Below, in pieces: positions 1 through 10,689 of a DNA stretch of 64,000 bases (the first letter of the stretch is position 1; every line of letters begins with the position of its first letter). The stretch comes from Conus ventricosus (lineage: Eukaryota; Mollusca; Gastropoda; Neogastropoda; Conidae): positions 39,215,002 to 39,279,001 of the forward strand of contig CM031609.1 in assembly GCA_018398815.1 (NCBI GenBank), given 5' to 3'. Below the pieces are notes generated by a model, which made no database searches, was not told where the DNA came from, and was given only the letters and a program-made list of their open reading frames with translations. The position numbers and the translations under genes were made by a program.

Positions 1-657
1 TCCGCTCTGCCAGAGATTCCCCTCTCACCCCCTCCTCTCCTCTCCTGCCACATCCTACGAGAGGAGAGAGAGAGAGTGAGAGAGGGGGGGAGGAGAGAGG
101 TATAGGGGCGGTTGTGGGACGTGGAGTCGGCCAAGATGGTGATGTCGACGCCGAAAGGTCAGGAGTGTCAAGCGCGGATATGTGGCACGTACTACGCGGC
201 ACATGCCAGGCCAACTGCACAGTGCAATTATTTGCAGCCAAGGATCATGACTTTCTCTGTGTGCCTCCCCTCCCGTCCCGTCCCGTCCTCTCCCTCCCTC
301 CTCTGCTTTGCTGGGCTGCCAGCTCCAAACCTTCCCTTGCCGCGGAGGGGTAGGGGGTGGGGGGGGGGGGGGGAGACGAGAAGCGGGCTGAGTGGGGTGG
401 GCCTGTGGGGGTGGGGGGGGGAACGAAGGTGTGTGTTGGGGGAAGGGAGGGGGGGTGTATTATTAATGCGACAGCCGTTGAAGGCTGATCGAGGCAGATT
501 AATGCCGGAAGCGATAAATCAGTTGTGATTGTGACAGGTAAACGATCCGTCTCCCTTCCCCCCTCCCTCGTCAAGCTCCGCCTCCTCACCCTCACCCACC
601 CACCCCTCGCACCACCCTCGATCTCTGTCTCCCCTTTCGTCACCCGCTCCCTCCCCC

Positions 658-692
<35 letters not shown>

Positions 693-1317
693 ACTTCAAC
701 TACCCGGACTCTCTTCCTCCCCTCCCCACCCACACCCCCTCCGTTACTCTACTTCATCTTGCCGATTATTTTCCTGCGCTGTTCCTCTAGCCCCTCCCTT
801 TTTGTCCCGTGGGCAGAGTTTGGCATGTCCGCCCCCCCCCCCCCCCCCGCACCCTCCCCCCACCCCCTCTCCTGCCTTCCTCACTACCCCTGCGCCCCAC
901 CCCACCCCCACCCCAACCCCCATCCCCACCTTTTAGCCCCGGCCTCGTGTGACCCCTCCCCTCAGCCCCCGCCATCTCTTCTCTCCTCTTCTTCCTTCTC
1001 TCTCTCTACTATCCCTCTCCCTATCTCCGCTTAGACTCTCCTGTCGAGGGCCGTGGTCTGTCGCCACAGGCGCTGTGTGACATGTATGCAGTGAGGTGCG
1101 CGTGCGGCGTGTCAGTATGATGAGGTGGTGGTGGTGGTAGAATGTGTGTGTGCGTGTGTGTAGCCTACGTGTGTGGCGTCAGTGGAGAGGAGATCTGTTT
1201 TGGGTTCCGGCGGGTGTTCATGTAACATGTGTGTGTGTGTGTACTCGTATTGGTGTGCCCTGATGGTTCTGTTTCGGAGCAGCCCTGCTGGATTAAGATA
1301 GCCGTGGAGTGTTTCAC

Positions 1318-1384
<67 letters not shown>

Positions 1385-1620
1385 GATGGTCTTTGTTGTT
1401 GGTGTGGCGTCGGCCGGATTCAGTAGGGGGGAAGGGGAGAGGAAGGAACGTGCACGTGACGGTAGTGAGTGGAGGTGATATGAAGCGGGGGGGGAAAAAA
1501 TGAAAGAAAAAAAAAAGAACAACGGAGCCGCTGCCTTTGTCTGAGAGGCGAGGGATGATGGCAAGTCGTTGATCTTCGTGAAAGAAGAGCCGGATCACTT
1601 TTTAATCGGTGGGAACTACT
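1..1620. other. Low-complexity CT/GA-rich region with poly(C)/(G) tracts
   Basis: This stretch is dominated by C/T- or G/A-biased sequence with long single-base runs (G at 359-373, C at 659-692 and 832-848) and a CT/CA microsatellite near 1,320-1,382. Open frames here are proline- or glycine-rich by composition and match no family I recognise. It could include the 5' UTR or promoter of the Teashirt-like gene, whose start codon I could not place, but nothing in the sequence proves this. Confidence 0.6.
1320..1382. repeat. Compound (CT)n(CA)n microsatellite
   Basis: An uninterrupted CT run passes directly into a CA run. The short ORFs across it translate to Ser/Leu, Thr/His or Cys/Val repeats and are not genes. 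Confidence 0.95.
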
Positions 1621-1821
1621 AAGTCGTGGACATTGCGTGTGTAACAGGAGTGTCTTCCATTACGTGCTGCTCTCTCTCTCTCTCATTTGTTCGTTTCCGT
1701 CTTCGTCGTTATCTCGGTCAGCTTATTTTTACCACGTGACGTGAGACTTAACATGAAACGTTATCCAGTGCTTTTTGCCTTGATAGTTTGAACGATGTGC
1801 ATTTAACCGTGTGAGTTAAAA

Positions 1822-1864
<43 letters not shown>

Positions 1865-1875
1865 GTGTCTGTCTG

Positions 1876-1920
<45 letters not shown>
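1822..1920. repeat. (CT)n microsatellite, two blocks
   Basis: Two CT blocks are separated by a short GTCTGTCTGTCTCTG-like interruption. Further short CT and CA blocks follow to about 2,175. Confidence 0.95.
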
Positions 1921-1923
<3 letters not shown>

Positions 1924-2128
1924 GCTTTGGTCTAAAATCTTCATCCTTGTGTATGGTATGCGTGACAAGGACAGATTGTAAGACTAGTCTCTCTCTCTCT
2001 GTCTCTCTGTCTCTCTCAGTGTCTGGTATGACTAAAAGTAATCAGTGGGATTATCTCTCTTATCTGTTAGTTTTTCTTTCTGTCGATTATCACGCACATG
2101 CAGACTCAGACTCACGTACATGTACTTG

Positions 2129-2163
<35 letters not shown>

Positions 2164-2273
2164 ACACACATGCATGCATTCATGCAGGTAAGTAGTACAC
2201 AGTGATGGAGAGGGGCAAGTGACGGGGAGAGAGTGAGATTCACAGAAAGAGACAGACAGAGAAAATGGGAGAA

Positions 2274-2323
<50 letters not shown>

Positions 2324-2461
2324 TGTGTGTGTGTGTGTGAGAGGCAGAGAGAGAGAGAGGGGGGGGGGGAGGAGAGAGGGAGAAAGAGGGAGGGAGGGAG
2401 GACAGAGAGCTCTCAGGGTAAGGAACAAAGGGAAGATAGGAATGGGGGGGGGGGGGGGGGG
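2274..2461. repeat. (GT)n / (GA)n / poly(G) low-complexity block
   Basis: A GT microsatellite (about 2,274-2,338) is followed by GA-rich sequence and an 18-base G run at 2,444-2,461. Confidence 0.95.
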
Positions 2462-2599
2462 TAGACCACACAGAATCCTCATCAGAAGTGGCCTGGCACA
2501 TGAGCAGCAGTGTCAAAGTTCTGCACTGCTGTTTCTAACTGCAGACAGCAAAGGGCAGCATCTGGGTTAGGAACAGCTGGTAGGTAAAGCACTTCACAG

Positions 2600-3562
2600 C
2601 TTTGAACATGATTAGGTGAAACGGGTCTGGACAGTCTCTTTATGTGACCAGGTGACACGGGTCTAGTCACTTTATGTGACCAGGTGAAACGGGTCTAGTC
2701 ACTTTATGTGACCAGGTGAAACGGGTCTACTTATGTGACCAGATAAAACGGGTCTAGTCACTTTATGTGACCAGGTGAAACGGGTCTACTTATGTGACCA
2801 GGTGAAACGGGTTCTACTTATGTGACCAGGTGAAACGGGTCTAGTCTCTCTGTGTGACCAGGTGAAACGGGTCCAGTCTCTCTATGTGACCAGGTGAAAC
2901 AGGTCTCTGTATGTGACAGGTGAAACTGGTCTCTTTATATGACCAGGTGAAACAGGTCTCTATGTGACCAGGTGAAACAGATCTCTTAAATATGACCAGG
3001 TGAAACCGGTCTCATTGTGTGACCAGGTGAAACAGGTCTCTTTATGTGACCAGGTGAAACAGGTCTCTCTGTGACCAGGCGAAACAGATCTCTTTATGTG
3101 ACCAGGTCTCTATGTGACCAGGTGAAACAGGTCTCTTTATGTGACCAGGTGAAACAGGTCTTCCTATGTGACCAGGTGAAACAGATCTCTTTATGTGACC
3201 AGGTGAAACAGGTCTCTTTATATGACCAGGTGAAACAGGTCTCTATGTGACCAGGTGAAACGGGTCTCTTTATGTAACCAGGTGAAACAGGTCTCTTTAT
3301 GTGACCAGGTGAAACAGGTCTCTTTATGTGACCAGGTAAAACAGGTCTCTTTATGTGACCAGGTAAAACAGGTCTCTTGATGTGACAGGTGAAACAGGTC
3401 TCTTTGTGACCAAGTGAAACATGTCTCCTTACGTGACCAGGTGAAACAGGTCTTCTTATGTGACCAGGTCAAGCAGGTCTCCTTATGTGACCAAGTGAAA
3501 CAGGTCTCTATGTGACCAGGTAAAACAGGTCTTTTTATGTGACCAGGTGAAACAGGTCTCTT
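2600..3562. repeat. Minisatellite, ~27-bp unit
   Basis: About 34 head-to-tail copies of a unit built around GTGACCAGGTGAAACAGGTC with a TCTTTAT spacer. The first copies carry CGGGTC and later ones CAGGTC, so subfamilies are zoned along the array. Each copy contains CAG|GTGAAA, which resembles a splice donor on the plus strand, but no adjacent exon was found. The 84-residue minus-strand ORF with repeated TCFTWSHKE is a by-product of the repeat. Three short TTACAGTCTGTTATG copies follow at about 3,568-3,608. Confidence 0.95.
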
Positions 3563-3699
3563 TTTTGTTACAGTCTGTTATGTTACAGTCTGTTATGTTA
3601 CAGTCTGTCTCTCAAGGACTGAATGCCTAACAGTGATGGGACTTAGTGTTAGTGTCCATTGGCAGGACTCTTGATCAGGGCCGTCCTCTGCTTAGAGTG

Positions 3700-4597
3700 T
3701 TACACACAGTAAGTCACCTCAGTAATCACTAGTGTCCTAGGAGTGGACTGCAACAGCAAGTCACTACACTGATGATGAGTGTTCTATTAATGGGCTGTAA
3801 CAGCAAGTCACTACACTGATGATGAGTGTTCTATGAGTGGGTTGTAACAGCAAGTGACTACACTGATGATGAGTGTTCTATGAGTGGGTTGTAACAGCAA
3901 GTGACTACACTGATGATGAGTGTTCTATGAGTGGACTGTAACAGCAAGTCACTACACTGATGATGAGTGGTCTATGAGTTGAATGTAACAGCAAGTCACT
4001 ACACTGATGATGAGTGTTCTGTGAGTGGACTGTAACAGCAAGTCACTACACTGATGACGAGTGTTCTATGAATGGACTGTAACAGCAAGTCACTACACTG
4101 ATGATGAGTGGTCTATGAATGGACTGTAACAGCAAGTCACTACACTGATGATGAGTGTTCTATGAGTGGACTGTAACAGCAAGTCACTACACTGATGATG
4201 AGTGGTCTATGAGTTGAATGTAACAGCAAGTCACTACACTGATGATGAGTGTTCTGTGAGTGGACTGTAACAGCAAGTCACTACACTGATGACGAGTGTT
4301 CTATGAATGGACTGTAACAGCAAGTCACTACACTGATGATGAGTGGTCTATGAATGGACTGTAACAGCAAGTCACTACACTGATGATGAGTGTTCTATGA
4401 GTGGACTGTAACAGCAAGTCACTACACTGATGATGAGTGTTCTATGAATGGGCTGTAACAGCAAGTCACTACACTGATGATGAGTGTTCTATGAGTGGAC
4501 TGTAACAGCAAGTCACTACACTGATGATGAGTGGTCTATGAATGGGCTGTAACAGCAAGTCACTACACTGATGATGAGTGTTCTATGAATGGGTTGT
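3700..4597. repeat. Minisatellite, 47-bp unit, with higher-order structure
   Basis: Tandem 47-bp units contain GTAACAGCAAGTCACTACAC followed by TGATGATGAGTG. A block of five units recurs at a 235-bp period: the variant GGTCTATGAGTTGAATG appears near 3,968 and again near 4,203, with the same order of neighbouring variants. This indicates a recent block duplication inside the array. The array resumes at 4,925 after an insertion. Confidence 0.95.
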
Positions 4598-4924
4598 TGA
4601 ACAATTAAGTAGTGGGGGAAAACAAGTGCAGGTTAACAATTCTTCAGTCGTTATAGTAATGACTTGGCAAAGATTTGAACTTTAAAAAAAAATTAATTGA
4701 AGATGAAGAAAATGGGGGAATATATTATAACTATGAGAAGCCCTTCACTAGCAGCCTGAGGAAACCATCGTAATCCCTCTCGAAGGCACATTTATTTGTA
4801 TTGCCTGCTCCTAGGCCTTTCGTCCGCTGGATCGGACTCATCAGGGAGACACGGCTGATTGTGTCTGTGCTCTTGGTGTCAAATAGAGACACACCACAGT
4901 CCATAATTTTGTGGTATTCTCACC
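4598..4924 (-). mobile_element. 327-bp retroposon-like insertion carrying a hammerhead ribozyme core
   Basis: This non-repetitive block interrupts the 47-bp array. It is flanked by a 13-bp direct repeat, ATGAATGGGTTGT, at 4,585-4,597 and 4,925-4,937, as expected for a target-site duplication of a retroposed element. It has no recognisable reverse transcriptase or tRNA-like promoter. The minus strand carries the catalytic core of a hammerhead ribozyme (separate entry), so the element is given minus orientation. Known carriers of hammerheads in animals include retrozymes, some SINEs and Penelope-like retroelements; which class this belongs to cannot be settled here. Part of the direct repeat also matches array variants, so its exact length is slightly uncertain. 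Confidence 0.75.
4818..4860 (-). ncRNA. Hammerhead ribozyme catalytic core (candidate)
   Basis: Read on the minus strand: CTGATGA (4,838-4,844), then a stem II hairpin GTCCG...CGGAC of 5 bp with a 6-base loop (4,822-4,837), then GAAA (4,818-4,821). These are the invariant core residues of a hammerhead in the correct order. Just 5' of the core, AGACAC and GTGTCT (to about 4,865) can pair as a 6-bp hairpin that could serve as stem I. I could not find an unambiguous stem III with the U-H cleavage site, so this copy may be degenerate, minimal or dimer-dependent. Confidence 0.7.
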
Positions 4925-5440
4925 ATGAATGGGTTGTAACAGCAAGTCACTACACTGATGATGAGTGTTCTATGAATGGGCTGTAACAGCAAGTCACTAC
5001 ACTGATGATGAGTGTTCTATGAGTGGACTGTTACAGCAAATCATCTCGCTAATCATTAGCGTCCTGTGAGTTGACTGTAATAGTAAGTCATATTACTGAT
5101 CATTTGTGTCCTGTGAGTTGACTGTTATGGTAAATCATATTACTGATCATTAGTGTTCTATGAGTTGACTGCAATAAGAAGCCAGATTACTGATCATTAA
5201 TGTCCTATGAGTTGACTGTTGTGTAGTAAGTCATTTACTGATCATTAGTGTCCTATGAGTTGATTGTTATAGTAAGCCATATTACTGATCATTAATGTCC
5301 TATGAGTTGATTGTAATATAGTAAGTCATATTACTGTTCATTAGTGTCCTGTGAGTTGATTGTAATAGTAAGGCATATTACTGTTCATTAGTGTCCTATG
5401 AGTTGACTGTTATAGTAAGTCACATCACTGATCATTGGTA
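4925..5440. repeat. Minisatellite, 47-bp unit, second part
   Basis: The same 47-bp array continues after the 327-bp insertion. From about 5,040 the units are more diverged, with TATTACTGATCATTAGTGTC replacing CACTACACTGATGATGAGTG, but the 47-bp spacing is kept. The array stops about 80 bp before the splice acceptor of the Teashirt-like exon. Confidence 0.9.
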
Positions 5441-5523
5441 TCTAGTGAAGGGACTGTCAAACAAATTACAAGTTTCAGCATGAAGATGTTTTTTTTCCTC
5501 ATATTCTGAACTCTTTGTTACAG

Positions 5524-6979
5524 GTTCTCCATCAGACGCCAGCGACAGCCAGTGCTTGGGAGAGCCTGAGGGAGAACTGTCACCTAAAGACTCTGTCACC
5601 GAAGATGATGATGAAGAAGAAGACACTGTAGACGTCGATGACAAAGCAGCTGTCACCGAGTGTGACGCTTGCAAAGACAGTGCTGAACAGGGCTGTTCTG
5701 AAGACGCTCCTTCAGCCTCCTCTCCTAGACCAGCTGAACATCCGGTGCCCGCCTTGCTGTCACAAAGCCATGGAGTCAGTCCCACACCTGACACACCAAC
5801 CAGCACCCCTCATCTTCCCCCACCCCTAACCCCCTGGTCAGTCTGTCCAGCATGACCGTTCCCGGCGGCGAGCCGGGCGCAGATGGAAAGGTCAAGGAGA
5901 AAAGTGGCAAGACTCCCACCACAGCCAGAACAGCAGACGAGTCCCCAGCACCCTCGAAACGGTCGGACAGTCACAGTAAAAGTTCCCCCAGAATGACCTC
6001 GGTGATCCTGCCAGTGCCATCCGTCAACCCATCCATGTTTCTCTCACAGAGCAAAGACGCCTCCAAGGGGGCCTTGAGCATGCCGAAGAACTACAGCATC
6101 CGCAGTGGCGGGCAGGGCAGTGTCTATCACAGGATGGCCGTTCAGGCCTTAGCGGCTGCCAGGTTGTCATCCTCAACGGTGACGGAAGATGCCGTTACCA
6201 CCGATGACGATGAGCCGCTGGACCTGTCCAGGAAATCCAGCCGACCCAGGTCAGTGTCTGACCCTGACCCAGCCACCGTGAGCAGCAAGGAGGTCAAGGC
6301 TGAGGGAGGGGCGGGCAAAGGTCACAGCAACGGAATATCCAGCTTGGAGAGTCTGCAGAAGAGATTTGGGGGCGACTTCCTGTTGGGATCTCCCCGACGA
6401 CCGGGCAGCAGCATCCCGCTGCAGTCCACCATCCTCCCGTCCACCCCCATCCTCAGGCCTCCGCTTCTGTCCGGCAACGGCCTCTCCCATCTCAGCATCT
6501 CTGCCGCGGCTGCCGCAGCGGCTGCCACAGCCTCCGCCAGTTACAACCACCACCACCACTCTCAGCTACACTACCGCCACAGCACGCGGCACAGTGTCTC
6601 TCCCAAATCCAAATCCGGCCGGGATGGGAAGGCGGAGCGTGCCGGCAAAGCGTCCCCTCCCGCCACAACCACCAGTTCATCGGACTCCGCTACCACCACC
6701 AAGAAGCAGGACAAACCCCAGGAGGCCTCTCAGCCACCCCGACAGAGTGATGCCTCCAAGCTGAGGAAGAACGGAGCGACGGTGTCGGAGGCTGGGGGCG
6801 AAGGAGAGGGAGAGAGCAAGTACACGGTGCACCGGTGCTCGTGCCAGAAGACTTTTGGGACGCTGTACTCCCTGAGCGCTCACCTGCAGGAGACGGGCCA
6901 CACGCCGAGCAACAGTCGTCACACGTCCCTCATGGACTATCCCAAACTGGTCCGGGGTCAGGACATGTGGCTGAACCAG
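5524..6979 (+). CDS. tsh: Teashirt/Tiptop-family zinc-finger protein, exon with CtBP motif and finger 1
   Basis: Nuclear transcriptional regulator of the Teashirt family, which in flies and vertebrates patterns trunk, limb and neural tissue and recruits the CtBP co-repressor. The acceptor is TTTGTTACAG at 5,514-5,523 and the donor is CAG|GTGGGT after 6,979. The exon enters in phase 1 and leaves in phase 0. In order it encodes an acidic Ser-rich segment with an EDDDEEED run, the CtBP motif PLDLS (6,215-6,229), an Ala tract and His cluster (about 6,500-6,580), finger 1 (about 6,830-6,905) and the family signature KLVRGQDMWL. Finger 1 shows C-X1-C spacing (RCSCQ) instead of the usual C-X2-C. A one-base frameshift lies in the C-rich stretch near 5,815-5,845. 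The 5' coding exon(s) were not found in the window. Confidence 0.92.
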
Positions 6980-7069
6980 GTGGGTGTTCATTGGTGTAAG
7001 AATCAGCTTTGGCTGTGTAGTAAAATCTCACCATGGTTTGTCAGAAGGCACAAGTAAATGACAGCTGTG

Positions 7070-7149
7070 GAAAAAAACACACACACGCATGCATGCACGC
7101 ATACACACACAAACACACACACAAACACACATACACAGACACACACACA

Positions 7150-7188
<39 letters not shown>

Positions 7189-7214
7189 CACTCACTCACT
7201 CACTCACTCACTCA

Positions 7215-7280
<66 letters not shown>
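7070..7280. repeat. (CA)n microsatellite with CACT interruption
   Basis: CA repeats begin about 90 bp downstream of the exon's donor, interrupted by a (CACT)n block around 7,190-7,217. His/Thr-rich ORFs here are artefacts. Confidence 0.95.
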
Positions 7281-7289
7281 TGGAATGAA

Positions 7290-8058
7290 CATGGAATAAT
7301 CAATTCCGGTTGGGTAAGTATGTACATGTTGAAAAATAATCAATGGTCTTCCAGAATTAGTTCAACAGCACTTATGTCTGTTTTTGTTTTTTTTAATTGA
7401 ATTTCTTCAAGGAAAGCTGCCGCAACGATTTTTCTTATGACGAGATCATTCCTCAGTTTATTTAATGATTGTTTTGGGGTTCAAATTAATATTGCACTAT
7501 TGATTAAAGCTTAAAGTGTACATATGAAATCCATAGACAAGAATCTACAGTATTTTCTTAGTGATTAAAACATATTCATATCTACTTTGTTATTCATGAC
7601 ACAATTTAGTTTATGAATATTTAATGCCGATTGATTTTCCTTGTCATGTCTTCAAGTCAAGGTGTTTATAGTCCATCTAGAGACCACTTGTCATGTGTCG
7701 CTTGTCACTGCTCAATCAAATCGGTTGTCATAGTTATCCGATAAAACTAATCTGTTTACCTGGTTAGTATTTTTGTATTACTACGGCAGTAAACAAAATT
7801 TAACTGGAATTTTTTCTGTTGATAAAACTGATCACACCATATGACACAAAATTTTATTTTGCGGATTGATTTTGAAGACAGAGAATATTTTGCATACTTC
7901 TGCAAGAATTTCTTGATATAATGACTCCCGAATTGTGTTAAGTAAGTGATGGTTGTTCAGGGATTTGCCTGAAAAACAGTGATTAAGTGTGTGTGTGTGT
8001 GTGCATGCGTGTGCGCAAAGGCTGTACGTGAATGGGCATATAAGCTGGATATGTATAT

Positions 8059-8093
<35 letters not shown>

Positions 8094-8600
8094 CATATGT
8101 GTGACATATGTGTGCATGTGACTGTGTTTCCTCTGCCCTTGATTAGCAGATTCCCCAACTAAACAAGACTGTGATGCATACAGATGAAAGACTGATATTG
8201 CTGTTTAAAAGTTCCAACAGTTGTGGGTTTTTGCTCTAGCTCTGTGCTTTCATGTATTACACACTTCATAGTGTTAGATGTGGAAGACCCATTTTTCATG
8301 ATCACATTTCTTGCTGCTTTATTTTTTATCCCCCCAAAAATCCGCCCACCCTCTTTGTGTTCGTTATTCTTTCTCTCTTTTTTTTCTTCTAATTGTATGT
8401 GTGTGCATGTGCGTGTGTGTGCGTGCGCGCGCATGCGTGCATACCGGTGCATCTTTGTGTGTCAGTGTGTCTCATTCATAATTCATTTTGTGCCACAGGT
8501 GTTCTTTGTTTTAAACAGTAATGTCATTTTCATTTTCAACTCCTTGGCAGGTGGGGTTAGTTTTACATCTCTTTGATAGCTGCTATTTCTTTTCTTGTTG
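7290..8600. other. Intron of the Teashirt-like gene, AT-rich
   Basis: AT-rich sequence with GT microsatellites at about 7,987-8,003 and 8,060-8,092. I see no coding potential, RNA gene or recognisable transposon. Confidence 0.6.
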
Positions 8601-8615
8601 TTTATATGAAAAGTA

Positions 8616-8618
8616 TGT

Positions 8619-8692
<74 letters not shown>

Positions 8693-8800
8693 CGCACATG
8701 TGTGGTGTGTGTGTGTGTGTGCGTGCGTGTCTGCATGCACATGTGTGTGTGTCTGTGTGGTGTGTGTGTGGTGTGTGTATGTGCATGTGTGTGTGTGTGT
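8616..8800. repeat. (GT)n microsatellite
   Basis: A long GT tract with GCGTGCG and GTGTGGTGTG interruptions. It ends about 55 bp before the acceptor of the next Teashirt-like exon. Confidence 0.95.
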
Positions 8801-8854
8801 ATCTTTATATAACACTTTATTTTTAACCCATTCATTCATCATCTGCATGAACAG

Positions 8855-9051
8855 GAGTCAGAGCAGACCCGGCGTATCCTGCGCTGCATGCAGTGCGGGG
8901 AGTCCTTCAAGTCCCTGCCATGCTCACGGTGCACATGATGCAGACGCAGCACTACTCCAAGATAGTCAGCGCCGATCATGGCCGCCGCTCCCACAAGTGC
9001 TCAGCCTACTGCGACAGAGAGATGGACCAGGAATGCATATTTAAATGCAAG
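8855..9051 (+). CDS. tsh: Teashirt-family protein, exon with finger 2 and first Cys of finger 3
   Basis: The acceptor ends in ATGAACAG at 8,854 and the donor is AAG|GTAAGG after 9,051. The exon encodes EQTRRILRCMQCGESFKSL, directly continuing the KLVRGQDMWL signature of the previous exon in phase 0, as in Teashirt proteins. Finger 2 is C-X2-C-X12-H-X5-H, the spacing typical of this family. A single base appears to be missing at about 8,917 (CTGCCATG). Adding one base makes the exon 198 nt and restores the finger's C-terminal half, which sits intact in the next frame (HMMQTQHY). The exon ends inside the CxxC of finger 3, with the second Cys in the next exon. Confidence 0.92.
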
Positions 9052-10640
9052 GTAAGGGCACTGAGAGAGTCGCTGAGCGCATCTTAAAATGTACAGGTTG
9101 TGAGAGAGCAGTTGGGTGTGTCTTTAAACGTATAGGATGCTGAGAAAGTAGTTGGGTGCATCTTTAGAAGTAAAGGGTGCAGGGGGGAAAAAAGTTTATT
9201 GCATCTGTAGATGCAGTTTTAAAGGATACTGAGAGAGGAGTCTTGTGCATCTTTAAATGGGAAGGGTGTACTGAGAGAGTGATTGCGTGCACCTTTACGC
9301 ATTAATGTGCTAAGAGATATGTTGTGTGCATCTTTGAAATGCAGGATAAAGGTGCTGAGCAAGTTAGTTTGGTTCATCTTGATCACACAGTAAAGGTGCT
9401 AAAAGCCGTGTTTAGTGTAGCTATAAATGCAAGGGAAGAGTTCTGCTATAAATGCAAGATAAGAGTTCTGAGAGAGTTGTTGAGTGGTGTCTATAAATGC
9501 AGAGTAAGTGTGTTGAGAGAGTTGTTGAGTGTGTCTATAAATGCAGAGCAAGGGTGTTGAGAGAGTTGTTGAGTGTGTCTATAAATGCAGAGCAAGGGTG
9601 TTGAGAGAGTTGTTGAGTGTGTCTAAAAATGCAGATCTTAAATAAATTTATTTATGTTAGCGAACCGCCAAGAGAATCGTGGACAAACGAGTCACAAGAC
9701 AAAACACGTGTTTCAACCTTTTAGGTCTTCTTCAGGCAAGACAAAAACAAATTAATACAACGAAATGACCTAAAAGAAGAAGAAGACCTAAAAGGTCGAA
9801 ACGCGTTGTGTTTTGTCTTGTGACTCGTTTGTCCACGATTCTCTTGGCGGTTCGCTAACATTTATTTAAGATTTGTTTAGATTTCTGCCTGCAGTCGTCT
9901 CGCTTTGCAACTAAAACTGCAGAGTAAAGGTGTTGAGAGAGATGTTGAGTGTATCTATAAATGCAGAGTACATGTGTAGAGAGAGTTGTTGAGTGTACCT
10001 ATAATGTGGAGTAAATGTGTTGAGAAAGTTGTTGAGTGTGTCTATAAATCAGAGTAAGTGTGTTGAGAGAGTTGTTGAGTGTATCTACAGATGCAGAGTG
10101 TGTTGATAGAGATGTTGAGTGTATCTACAGATGCAGAGTAAGGGTGTTGAGAGAGATGTTGAGTGTATCTACAGATGCAGAGTAAGGGTGTTGAGAGAGT
10201 TGTTGAATGTATCTGTAATGCGGATAAGTGTTTGAGAAGAGTTGTTGAGTGTACCTATAATGCGGAGTAAGCGTGTTTAGAGAGTTGTTGAATGTATATC
10301 TATGAGTGCAAGGTGAGGACGATGAGAGAGTTGTTGAGTGTATTGGGCATATCGTTAAATACAAGGTAAGGGTGTGACAGAGTTGAGTGTATCTTTGTAT
10401 ACAAGGTAAGAGAGTTGAGTTTAATGTGTCTTCAGGTACAAGGTAAAGATATTATGGAAGTTGAGTGTACTGAGTGTATCTTTAAGTGAATGCAAGGTAA
10501 GGGTAGTGAGAGAGTTGTTGAGTGTATCTCTGAATACGAGGTAAGTTGTGTTGAGAAGTTGAATGTATTGAGTATATCTTTAAATGTAAGGTAAGGATGT
10601 TGAGAGAATGTATTGAGTGAACCTATAAATACAAAGAATG
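9040..10640 (+). repeat. Minisatellite, ~44-bp unit, derived from the exon-intron junction
   Basis: The consensus unit is about CATCTTTAAATGCAAG followed by GTAAGGGTGCTGAGAGAG and TTGTTGAGTG. Its first part matches the last bases of the preceding exon (TTTAAATGCAAG), and its next part matches that exon's donor and first intron bases (GTAAGGGCACTGAGAGAG). The real splice junction is therefore effectively the first unit. Roughly 30 units follow, increasingly GCAGAGTAAG-like in the middle, with good donors such as AAG|GTAAGG recurring near 10,370-10,600. A foldback element interrupts the array at 9,635-9,914. A similar isolated AATGCCAG|GTAAGGGCACC lies near 13,603. Confidence 0.85.
9635..9914 (+). 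mobile_element. Foldback (long inverted repeat) element, copy 1
   Basis: Two arms of about 85-90 bp (9,648-9,733 and 9,778-9,869) are near-perfect inverted repeats around a short centre, including CGAACCGCCAAGAGAATCGT in the left arm and its complement in the right. A non-palindromic tail (about 9,870-9,914) ends in GTCGTCTCGCTTTGCAACTA. The element splits the 44-bp array. Flanks AAAATGCAG and AAAACTGCAG suggest a short imperfect target duplication. A second copy in the opposite orientation lies at 57,121-57,475. No transposase is encoded. Confidence 0.8.
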
Positions 10641-10689
10641 AGAAAACAAAATTGAAACTCAAAAACAAACTGAAGAGACACAAGATGTG

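Noticed and set aside
112..528. Possible first coding exon of the Teashirt-like gene (ATG near 136, STPKG, then GTCAGG donor in phase 1)
   Set aside because: Phase agrees with the exon at 5,524, but the donor is weak and the peptide resembles no Teashirt N-terminus I know; one in three random sites would fit.
245..1034. Proline- or glycine-rich ORFs in the first kilobase
   Set aside because: They arise from C/T-biased low-complexity sequence; no domain or conserved motif is visible.
3740..4600. Further hammerhead cores (many CTGATGA motifs in the 47-bp array and other satellites)
   Set aside because: None is followed by a stem II and GAAA.
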